Assembly: GCA_903915565.1 (NCBI GenBank)
Contig: CAIWTG010000110.1
Coordinates: forward strand, 1 to 5,125
From: an uncultured Chloroflexota bacterium
GTDB taxonomy: Bacteria; Chloroflexota; Dehalococcoidia; Dehalococcoidales; RBG-16-60-22
DNA length: 5,125 bases
Direction of reading: 5' to 3'
The notes beneath the pieces were generated by a model. It worked only from the letters and a program-made list of their open reading frames with translations, was not told where the DNA came from and searched no databases. Within the stretch, counting starts at the first letter, position 1; every line of letters starts with the position of its first letter. The translations under genes and the position numbers were made by a program. Shown piece after piece: positions 1-5,125 of this stretch.

Positions 1-1037
1 GTATCGCGGAAGGGTATCATACCGTCGGAGGAGAGGGAAACGCCCTTAAGCTTTTTGAGCCAGTCCTTCTTTTGCTCCCAAGTCATCTGTTTCGGCACTT
101 TAACCATGGCCGATTCCATCGTCTCTATTTCAAATTTGTTCAGCCGCTCCTGCAGGTATAAATCAATAGCGTTATTTTTGTCCGCGCGGGAAACGCCCGG
201 TTTGAACTTTATGTCAAGAATAGTGGGGTGCTGGCGCAAGAACCAGCGGTCGGCCTTTTCCGCAGCGAGGCGTGTGCAGTGGATGCGCGACTGCTGTCCC
301 GCCCCGATGCCGATGGCCTGCCCATCCACCGCAAAGCCGATAGTGTTGCTCTGGGTATACTTTATCGCCGCAGTGCAGATGATGAGGTCGCGAATGGCGC
401 CGGCGGGAAAGTCTTTCTTTTGCGTGACGACGTTTTTCAGGAGGTCGGTGGTGGCTAAAGCGTTGTTGCGCTTCTGCTCGAATTGGATGCCAAAGACCTC
501 GCGGATTTCCGTTTCCTCCGGCTGGTACGCAGCATCCATCTCAATCATTAGGAACTTGCCATTTTTCTTGGCTTTAAGGATATCTAAGGCGCCTTTTTCA
601 TAGCCCGGGGCAACCACGCCGTCGGAAACCTCACGGTTAATCAGTTTAGCCGTCGCGACGTCTACCGTATCGCTCAAAGCCACGAAGTCGCCGTAAGAAG
701 AAACGCGGTCGGCGCCGCGCGCCCGGGCGTAAGCCGCCAACAGCGGCGACTGCTCCATATCATCCACAAAATAGGCTCTCTTAAGCGTTTCCGTCAGGGG
801 TATGCCCACCGCGACACCCGCCGGACTGACGTGCTTAAAGGAGGCGGCCGCTGGTAGTTTGAGCGCCTGCTTAATCTCACTAACCAGCTGCCAGGAATTG
901 AGGGCGTCCAGCATATTGATATAACCAGGGGCGCCGTTAATCACGTTGAAGGGCAGCGTGCCCTTTTTAGCAAAGATGCGAGCGGGTTTCTGGTGGGGAT
1001 TGAAGCCATAGCGCAAGATGATTTCTTTTTCACTCAT
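1..1037 (-). CDS. purH: Stand-alone AICAR formyltransferase (PurH/ATIC C-terminal domain), 3' end cut by window edge
   Basis: This enzyme transfers a formyl group from 10-formyl-tetrahydrofolate to AICAR, giving FAICAR, the penultimate step of purine synthesis; it acts in the cytoplasm. I translated the minus strand from ATG 1037-1035 and found 345 open codons to the edge. Family motifs run in order: LRYGFNPHQ (8-16), ASFKHVSPAGVAVG (65-78) with the catalytic Lys68-His69 pair, ARGADRVSSYGDF (106-118), REVSDGVVAPGY (135-146), IKYTQSN (225-231), GIGAGQQSRIHCTRLA (243-258) and SSDGMIPFRD (336-345). It matches the C-terminal half of human ATIC closely and along its whole length. About 45 residues should be missing at the C terminus, giving roughly 390 in all. 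The start lies directly before the RYGxNPHQ motif, so there is no N-terminal IMP cyclohydrolase domain. An AGGAGT ribosome site sits 6 bases upstream. It follows selA by 39 bases and is probably cotranscribed with it. Family assignment is very secure; the symbol is conventional, because only half of PurH is present. Confidence 0.95.
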   Translation of the reverse strand, partial: MSEKEIILRYGFNPHQKPARIFAKKGTLPFNVINGAPGYINMLDALNSWQLVSEIKQALKLPAAASFKHVSPAGVAVGIPLTETLKRAYFVDDMEQSPLLAAYARARGADRVSSYGDFVALSDTVDVATAKLINREVSDGVVAPGYEKGALDILKAKKNGKFLMIEMDAAYQPEETEIREVFGIQFEQKRNNALATTDLLKNVVTQKKDFPAGAIRDLIICTAAIKYTQSNTIGFAVDGQAIGIGAGQQSRIHCTRLAAEKADRWFLRQHPTILDIKFKPGVSRADKNNAIDLYLQERLNKFEIETMESAMVKVPKQMTWEQKKDWLKKLKGVSLSSDGMIPFRD

Positions 1038-1043
1038 AAAAAG

Positions 1044-1049
1044 ACTCCT
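1044..1049 (-). promoter_or_regulatory. Ribosome binding site of the AICAR formyltransferase gene
   Basis: The minus strand reads AGGAGT here, six bases before the ATG at 1037. This is a near-consensus Shine-Dalgarno site and fixes the start of the gene, confirming that the cyclohydrolase half of PurH is absent rather than missed. Confidence 0.8.
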
Positions 1050-1059
1050 GTTTATTTAG

Positions 1060-1087
1060 TTATCAGTTTTCAGTTATCAGTTATCAG
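1060..1087. repeat. Four tandem copies of a 7-bp repeat (TTATCAG)
   Basis: On the plus strand the heptamers are TTATCAG (1060-1066), TTTTCAG (1067-1073), TTATCAG (1074-1080) and TTATCAG (1081-1087); the second differs by one base. Read on the minus strand, the array encodes the last residues of SelA and its TGA stop (1079-1077), then continues into the 39-base gap before the next gene. Because seven is not a multiple of three, the array carries TGA or TAA stops in more than one minus-strand frame. It has no inverted symmetry, so it is not a hairpin terminator. Confidence 0.85.
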
Positions 1088-2423
1088 TAAGGTCGGAAAG
1101 GGCTTTGATGATAATTTCGTCTTCTTCCGGGAGGACGGTGCGGGGGTCCAAAAGCAGACGGTCTTTTTCTATGCGTCCGATGACAGGCACCGCCTGAAGC
1201 CGAAGCTTTTTGGCGAGATCGCCACCACCCGATAAAACCACCAATTTGGTGGGGAGGCTGCCGCCGGGTAAAGAGCCACCGCCAACCATTGTCTCGCCAT
1301 CAATGACTTTAGCGTCGCAGGCTTTAGCCCAAAGATTGGCACGCTTTTCAATGTTCTTAAGTGGGGCGGCAATCATCCGCCAGATGGGAATTTTCCCAAC
1401 GGCTTCATCTTTTAAATAATGTAAAAGCGTCGCCGCCAGTCCGGCCAGACGTGTCTTGTCAACGCGCAGCGCCCGCGCTAGGGGATGTCGCTTTAATTTA
1501 TCGATATACTGCTTTTCGCCAACGATGATACCTGCCTGGGGTCCGCCTAAAAGCTTATCGCCGGAGAAAAAGACTAATGAAGCGCCCGCCTTAATGCTCT
1601 GCTGAACCATCGGCTCCGGGGCAAGCCCAAAAGTTGTGGTGTCCAGCAAAGTGCCACTGCCAACGTCGTCCAGTACCAACAGGCTATTCTTTTTGGCAAT
1701 AGTTACCAGCTCCTCCAGGGCGACCTCGCTGGTAAAGCCCACCAGGCGGAAATTGCTGGAATGGACGCGCATTAACGCGCCGGTGGCCGGGGTAATTGCC
1801 TCCGTAAAGTCGCGGGCATAGGTGCGGTTAGTCGTCCCTACCTCCACCAGTTTAGCCCCGCTCTGCCGCATAACGTCGGGGATTCTAAAGCCGCCCCCTA
1901 TTTCCACCGCCTGACCGCGGGAGACAACGACCTCTTTGCGTTTAAGTAAAGCCGTCAGCCCTAAAAGCACCGCCGCAGCGTTATTGTTAACGACAATCGC
2001 GGCTTCGGCGCCGGTGAGGCGGCACAGCAGGTTTTCCACGTGGACGTGGCGGGAACCCCTATCGCCTTTATCCAGGTCAAATTCAAGGTTTGAATAGCCG
2101 CGGCTAGCCTCTTCCATGGCAGCTATGGCTGCCTCACTTAACGGGGCGCGACCAAGGTTGGTATGTAAAATAACGCCGGAGGCATTAATGACACGGCGCA
2201 GGCTCGGCGTAAAGACGGAGTTCAAATTTTCTATTATACTATCAATAATTACATCTAAAGAGTCGCCGGGCTGGCCAGACTGAATAGACTGTCGCTGCCT
2301 TTCCAGCTCCTCGCGGATAACATTCACTATAAGGTCGTGCAGGTAGTTTTTAGCCGTCCGGCTAAAGCGTTCATCCGTCAGGATTTTGTCGATACTCGGC
2401 AGGCTGCGCAATTCTCTGGCCAT
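1077..2423 (-). CDS. selA: L-seryl-tRNA(Sec) selenium transferase (selenocysteine synthase)
   Basis: SelA is a cytoplasmic PLP enzyme that converts seryl-tRNA(Sec) to selenocysteinyl-tRNA(Sec) using selenophosphate made by SelD. The protein has 448 residues from the ATG at 2423, normal for bacterial SelA. In order: an N-terminal segment with LRSLPSIDKIL (5-15), the family's usual opening; INASGVILHTNLGRAPLS (79-96); KGDRGSRHVHVE (119-130); LDDVGSGTLLD (251-261), the PLP-supporting Asp region; and SGDKLLGGPQAG (287-298), where Lys290 should form the Schiff base. The C-terminal part has the usual GGGSLPG and PVIGRIEKDRLLLDPRT segments. The frame stays open to a TTG at 2459, adding 12 residues, but I prefer the ATG because it matches the family start; neither has a clear Shine-Dalgarno site. 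It is divergent from cysE and probably cotranscribed with the downstream AICAR formyltransferase. No selB, selC or selD lies in the window. Its presence implies that the organism makes selenoproteins. Confidence 0.96.
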   Translation of the reverse strand: MARELRSLPSIDKILTDERFSRTAKNYLHDLIVNVIREELERQRQSIQSGQPGDSLDVIIDSIIENLNSVFTPSLRRVINASGVILHTNLGRAPLSEAAIAAMEEASRGYSNLEFDLDKGDRGSRHVHVENLLCRLTGAEAAIVVNNNAAAVLLGLTALLKRKEVVVSRGQAVEIGGGFRIPDVMRQSGAKLVEVGTTNRTYARDFTEAITPATGALMRVHSSNFRLVGFTSEVALEELVTIAKKNSLLVLDDVGSGTLLDTTTFGLAPEPMVQQSIKAGASLVFFSGDKLLGGPQAGIIVGEKQYIDKLKRHPLARALRVDKTRLAGLAATLLHYLKDEAVGKIPIWRMIAAPLKNIEKRANLWAKACDAKVIDGETMVGGGSLPGGSLPTKLVVLSGGGDLAKKLRLQAVPVIGRIEKDRLLLDPRTVLPEEDEIIIKALSDLTDN

Positions 2424-2486
2424 CGGCTTAATTCTACACAATAAACGGGCGCACTTCAAAGAAGAAACTTAAAATCCTATTCCATA

Positions 2487-2516
2487 TTGACACGACATTT
2501 AGGGTATAATTAAAAT
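2487..2516 (+). promoter_or_regulatory. Likely sigma-70-type promoter for the cysE operon
   Basis: A perfect -35 box TTGACA (2487-2492) lies in the divergent intergenic region. A perfect TATAAT (2505-2510) follows, but only 12 bases away, too close for normal pairing. An 18-base spacer is instead given by TAAAAT (2511-2516), one mismatch from consensus. Transcription would then start near 2523, leaving a leader of about 20 bases before the cysE ATG, too short for a riboswitch or T-box. Which -10 box is used cannot be settled from sequence. I could not find a convincing promoter for selA on the opposite strand in the same region. Confidence 0.55.
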
Positions 2517-2535
2517 ATCAGGACAAACAGCAGGC

Positions 2536-2539
2536 GAGG
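2536..2539 (+). promoter_or_regulatory. Ribosome binding site of cysE
   Basis: GAGG lies five bases before the ATG at 2545. It supports that start, which also gives the normal N terminus of the Bacillus-type CysE family. Confidence 0.55.
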
Positions 2540-2544
2540 CAGTA

Positions 2545-3252
2545 ATGTTTAGAACTATAAGGGAAGATATTAAAACCGTTTTCGCCAAAGACCCGGCGGC
2601 CAGAAGCACCATAGAAATTATCTTTTGCTATAACGGTCTCCACGCTATCTGGGCGCACCGCATCAACCACTTTTTCTGGACGCATCATCTCAAACTGCTG
2701 GCGCGGTTTGGCTCTAACGCGGCGCGGTTCTGCACCGGCATCGAGATACACCCCGGGGCGAAAATCGGGCGGCGGTGTTTTATCGACCACGGAACGGGGA
2801 TAGTGATTGGCGAAACGTCAGAAGTCGGCGACGATGTTTTGATGTACCAGGGAGCCGGCCTCATCGGGACCTCGCTCAAGAAAGAAAAACGCCATCCGAC
2901 CATCGGGAATAACGTGGAAATCGGCGCCGGGGCATTCGTCCTGGGCGCTATCACCGTCGGCGACTGCGTGAGAATCGGGGCCGGTTCGGTGGTGATAAAG
3001 CCCGTGCCGCCGGGCGTTACCGTTGTCGGCGTTCCGGCCAGAGTCGTTTCCAAGCAAGCACAACCGGCAGCCGCCGACCTGGAGCATGGCAAACTGCCCG
3101 ACCCTGTAGCCGAGGCGCTCAAGCTGATGCTTAAAGACCATCACAGGCTGGATGAACGACTAAAAGCACTGGAAAAACTAAACAACATCGCTACCCAACC
3201 GGACGAAACGGGGAAAAAGATAAAAGACCTCTCCCAGGGCAGCGGAATCTAG
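2545..3252 (+). CDS. cysE: Serine O-acetyltransferase
   Basis: CysE makes O-acetylserine from serine and acetyl-CoA, the committed step toward cysteine; it acts in the cytoplasm. The 235-residue protein resembles Bacillus-type CysE along its length. An alpha-helical N-terminal part has REDIKTVFAKDPAAR (6-20) and GLHAIWAHRI (31-40). A left-handed beta helix of hexapeptide repeats spans about 65-165, with TGIEIHPGAKIGRR (64-77), FIDHGTGIVIGET (79-91) holding the catalytic His82, KRHPTIG (115-121) with the conserved His117, and GVPARVV (162-168). Glu67 replaces the Asp of enteric enzymes, as is usual in the Bacillus type. The tail (about 171-235) keeps the LPDPVAEAL segment and a charged, probably coiled-coil helix. 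One oddity is that the usual VTLGGT loop reads AGLIGT (104-109). It heads the plus-strand operon; no cysK is next to it in the window. The product should supply cysteine, the sulfur source for the desulfurases that feed MnmA and probably FdhD. Confidence 0.95.
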   Translation: MFRTIREDIKTVFAKDPAARSTIEIIFCYNGLHAIWAHRINHFFWTHHLKLLARFGSNAARFCTGIEIHPGAKIGRRCFIDHGTGIVIGETSEVGDDVLMYQGAGLIGTSLKKEKRHPTIGNNVEIGAGAFVLGAITVGDCVRIGAGSVVIKPVPPGVTVVGVPARVVSKQAQPAAADLEHGKLPDPVAEALKLMLKDHHRLDERLKALEKLNNIATQPDETGKKIKDLSQGSGI

Positions 3253-3270
3253 ATAGCAGGTAAGCAATCC

Positions 3271-4317
3271 ATGAAAATAGCCGTAGCCATGAGCGGCGGC
3301 GTTGACTCTTCGGTAGCCGCCGCTTTACTTAAGCAGGCCGGACATGACGTTTTCGGAGTGACCATGAGGCTGGTGGATAATCCCAAGAGCCGGGATGCCA
3401 TCGCCGACGCCCGTAAAGTTGCCGATAATCTTGGAATTCCTCATCACGTTATTGATTTACAGAGCATTTTTCAGCGGGTTATCATTAACGACTTTTGCCG
3501 GGAATACGGCCTGGGCAATACGCCAAATCCGTGTATTTTGTGCAATATGCACATAAAGTTTGGTATTTTATGGGAAAAGGCTAAGGGGCTGGGGGCTGAT
3601 TTCCTCGCCACGGGGCATTATGCTAGAATTGAAAAAACCAACCGCGGTAAATATCGGCTAATAAAGGGAAAGGATAAGCGTAAAGACCAGTCGTATTTCC
3701 TCTGCCGGCTGACGCAGGAGCAACTAGGGTACAGCCTGTTCCCCGTTGGGGAACTGACGAAGGATAAAGTCAGGAAAATCGCCAAAGAAATAGAGTTGCC
3801 CGTTGCCGCCCGCCACGAAAGCCAGGAAATATGCTTCGTCACAGATGACGACCACGCCAGATTTTTAAAAGAACACTATCGGGGGAAAATAGAAACAGGA
3901 CCGATATTGGATTCACACGGTAAAAAATTAGGGGAGCATCGAGGCATCATGTTTTATACCATCGGCCAACGCAAGGGATTGGGCGTCACCGCCGCCGAAC
4001 CGGTTTACGTGATTGCCATTGAACCCGAAAAAAATGCTATTATTGTAGGAACGAAAAAAGAAACCTACGCCAGTGAACTCATCGCCGACAATTTGAATTG
4101 GATAACAGAACCAATGCCGGAAAAACCGACTAAAGTTAAAGCCAGGGTCAGATATCGCCACCCGGAAGCGGCGTCAATCGTTAGCAGGATTGACGAGAAT
4201 CGCGTTCGCGTAAAGTTCGCCAAGCCGCAGATGGCGATTACCCCGGGGCAGGCGGTGGTTTTTTACGACGGCGATACCGTCATTGGCGGCGGCAGAATAA
4301 TCAGACAGGGGAAATGA
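3271..4317 (+). CDS. mnmA: tRNA-specific 2-thiouridylase
   Basis: MnmA adenylates and then thiolates U34 of the tRNAs for Lys, Glu and Gln, taking persulfide sulfur that starts at a cysteine desulfurase. At 348 residues it is slightly shorter than most family members. Visible in order: the ATP pyrophosphatase P-loop SGGVDSS (8-14); NTPNPCILCN (83-92); TGHYARI (114-120); KDQSYFL (138-144); ESQEICF (183-189); FYTIGQRKGLG (228-238); and a C-terminal beta-barrel domain ending in TPGQAVVFYDGD (324-335). By alignment from memory to the E. coli enzyme, Cys91 and Cys188 match catalytic Cys102 and Cys199, and Cys88 occupies the position of Asp99. The loop after TMRL (31-34) is about six residues shorter than in E. 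coli. The ATG at 3271 gives the normal MKIAVAMSGG start; an AGGT about nine bases upstream is a weak ribosome site. It follows cysE by 18 bases and precedes the MOSC gene by 3, so it is mid-operon. Confidence 0.96.
   Translation: MKIAVAMSGGVDSSVAAALLKQAGHDVFGVTMRLVDNPKSRDAIADARKVADNLGIPHHVIDLQSIFQRVIINDFCREYGLGNTPNPCILCNMHIKFGILWEKAKGLGADFLATGHYARIEKTNRGKYRLIKGKDKRKDQSYFLCRLTQEQLGYSLFPVGELTKDKVRKIAKEIELPVAARHESQEICFVTDDDHARFLKEHYRGKIETGPILDSHGKKLGEHRGIMFYTIGQRKGLGVTAAEPVYVIAIEPEKNAIIVGTKKETYASELIADNLNWITEPMPEKPTKVKARVRYRHPEAASIVSRIDENRVRVKFAKPQMAITPGQAVVFYDGDTVIGGGRIIRQGK
4307..4312 (+). promoter_or_regulatory. Ribosome binding site of the MOSC-domain gene, inside the end of mnmA
   Basis: AGGGGA lies within the last codons of mnmA, eight bases before the ATG at 4321. 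It shows that the MOSC gene is translated as a separate protein although it is in the same frame as mnmA. Confidence 0.7.
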
Positions 4318-4320
4318 ATC

Positions 4321-4764
4321 ATGGCTAAAATAATCGCGGTGTGCAAGAGCGAAAAGAAAGGTATCAGTAAAATATCCGTCCCGGAAATTACCGTTAAAGA
4401 AAACTACGGAGTGGAAGGTGACGCCCATGCTGACTGCGCCACGCACCGGCAGGTGAGCTTGCTGGCCATCGAGAGTATTGAAAAAATGCGCAGCAAGGGC
4501 TTTGATTTTCTTAAACCAGGCGACTTTGCCGAGAATATCACTACCGAAGGCATCGACCTGCCAGCCCTGCCGGTCGGGACCAAAGTGAAAGCGGGCAAAG
4601 ACGTGATTTTGGAAATAACCCAGATAGGGAAAGAATGCCACGCCTCCTGCGCCATCCGCCAGCAGGTGGGCGACTGCGTTATGCCGCGGGAAGGGGTTTT
4701 CGGTAAAGTAATTCACGGCGGTAAAGTTAAGGCGGGAGACTCCATCACGGTAGTCGGGAAGTGA
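4321..4764 (+). CDS. Stand-alone MOSC-domain protein
   Basis: MOSC domains are beta-strand-rich domains found at the C terminus of molybdenum cofactor sulfurases and as small single-domain proteins. They are thought to bind the cofactor or carry sulfur on a cysteine. The 147-residue product is one MOSC domain with no fusion. Key motifs are GVEGDAHAD (30-38) with RQVSLLAIESI (43-53), PGDFAENITTEGIDL (66-80), LPVGTKV (83-89), ITQIGKECHASC (99-110) and GDCVMPREGVFGKV (117-130). Cys106 in the GKECH motif is the best candidate for the functional cysteine; Cys110 and Cys119 are close by. The gene lies 3 bases after mnmA and 1 base before the fdhD-like gene, so the three are almost certainly cotranscribed. 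The context suggests a role in maturing a molybdenum or tungsten enzyme such as formate dehydrogenase. The exact substrate cannot be read from sequence, so I give no gene symbol. Confidence 0.9.
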   Translation: MAKIIAVCKSEKKGISKISVPEITVKENYGVEGDAHADCATHRQVSLLAIESIEKMRSKGFDFLKPGDFAENITTEGIDLPALPVGTKVKAGKDVILEITQIGKECHASCAIRQQVGDCVMPREGVFGKVIHGGKVKAGDSITVVGK

Positions 4765-4765
4765 A

Positions 4766-5125
4766 ATGGAAAGCAAAAACCTGACGCAAGTCGAATTTAC
4801 GCGGGTTGACGGCGGTGCCAGAAAAGCCACCGAGAATATGGTTAAAGAGACCGCCCTAACCATCCGCATCGGGGGCAAGCCTTACGCCACCGCCATGATT
4901 CTGTCCGTCATGGAAAGAGAATTCGTCTTCGGGCATTTATTTACCCAGGGAATTATCCATAGCGCCAGGGATATCCGCTCATTGACGATTAAGAACAACG
5001 TCGCCGAGGTTGTTTTGGCGGGCACCAGCAAGAAAAAACAGGTTAACCACAAAATCACCTCCAAACTCAAGGTAAGGCCCAGCGATATTTTTATTTGCAT
5101 GAAAGCCATCCTCAAATCCGAAGTA
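4766..5125 (+). CDS. fdhD: FdhD-family formate dehydrogenase accessory protein, 3' end cut by window edge
   Basis: FdhD passes sulfur from a cysteine desulfurase to the molybdenum cofactor of formate dehydrogenase, which needs it for activity. The visible 120 residues match the N-terminal part of the family: KETALTIRIGGKPYATAMIL (27-46), MEREFVFGHLFTQGII (49-64), ARDIRSLTI (67-75) and NNVAEVVL (77-84), then SDIFICMKAIL (106-116), which resembles the helix after the active-site loop. The stretch normally between these parts, containing the CGxC cysteines (Cys121 and Cys124 in E. coli), is missing; here the chain goes through TSKKKQVNHKITS (87-99) with no cysteine. The gap is roughly 25 residues relative to E. 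coli, and I saw no frameshift that would restore it. The only cysteine seen is Cys111. The start overlaps nothing, lies 1 base after the MOSC stop, and has a weak GGGA upstream. The C-terminal half is outside the window. The family call is fairly secure, but sulfurtransferase activity is doubtful. Confidence 0.8.
   Translation, partial: MESKNLTQVEFTRVDGGARKATENMVKETALTIRIGGKPYATAMILSVMEREFVFGHLFTQGIIHSARDIRSLTIKNNVAEVVLAGTSKKKQVNHKITSKLKVRPSDIFICMKAILKSEV

Noticed and set aside
55..603. A plus-strand open frame of 182 codons in the left part of the window.
   Set aside because: It lies antisense to the AICAR formyltransferase, which shows family motifs along the whole stretch. The plus-strand translation has no recognisable motif.
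1038..1091. Possible terminator between selA and the AICAR formyltransferase gene.
   Set aside because: The repeats here are direct, not inverted, and no GC-rich stem followed by a T run is present on the minus strand. The short gap and good ribosome site suggest cotranscription.
2424..2459. Twelve extra N-terminal residues for SelA from a TTG start at 2459.
   Set aside because: The added residues (MKCARLLCRIKP) are not typical of SelA, there is no Shine-Dalgarno site before the TTG, and the ATG at 2423 gives the usual family N terminus.
4315..4320. The mnmA TGA stop is in the same frame as the MOSC start, so reading TGA as selenocysteine would fuse the two proteins.
   Set aside because: MnmA ends at its normal family C terminus, the MOSC gene has its own AGGGGA ribosome site and normal start, and I see no obvious SECIS-like hairpin just after the TGA. 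Ordinary termination is far more likely.
4174..4878. A minus-strand open frame of 234 codons across the end of mnmA, the MOSC gene and the start of fdhD.
   Set aside because: It is antisense to three genes with clear family motifs and low-spacing operon structure, and its translation resembles no family I know.

Overview
The window holds six protein genes in two back-to-back transcription units, with almost no non-coding DNA. The longest gene-free stretch is the roughly 120-base divergent intergenic region near 2424-2544. I see no RNA genes, insertion sequences, CRISPR arrays or attachment sites.

Minus strand, read from about 2423 down to 1: selA (L-seryl-tRNA(Sec) selenium transferase) is followed 39 bases later by a stand-alone AICAR formyltransferase. 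The latter resembles the C-terminal half of bifunctional PurH/ATIC, and its 3' end runs off the left edge. A four-copy 7-bp tandem repeat covers the selA stop codon and part of this gap.

Plus strand, from 2545 to the right edge: cysE (serine O-acetyltransferase), mnmA (tRNA 2-thiouridylase), a small stand-alone MOSC-domain protein, and an FdhD-family protein cut by the right edge. The gaps between them are 18, 3 and 1 bases, which is typical of an operon. The theme is sulfur supply and delivery. CysE makes the cysteine precursor. MnmA uses persulfide sulfur for tRNA wobble uridine. MOSC and FdhD proteins belong to families tied to sulfuration of the molybdenum cofactor, in FdhD's case for formate dehydrogenase. 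The neighbouring selA fits this, because many formate dehydrogenases carry selenocysteine. AICAR formyltransferase uses 10-formyl-tetrahydrofolate, one fate of formate in anaerobes, but that link is only inference.

The organism is most likely an anaerobic bacterium that makes selenocysteine and has a molybdenum or tungsten formate dehydrogenase. GC content is moderate, around 50% by eye. The CysE resembles the Bacillus-type family, and the AICAR formyltransferase is the ATIC-like form also found in several anaerobic lineages. A Dehalococcoidia-like Chloroflexota, a clostridial or a deltaproteobacterial-type genome would all fit; the sequence alone does not decide.

Nothing here is a clearly new system. 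The best leads are an FdhD homologue that seems to lack the segment carrying the catalytic CGxC cysteines, a CysE with an altered VTLGG loop, a MnmA with a Cys-x-x-Cys motif and a shortened loop, and the repeat over the selA stop codon.
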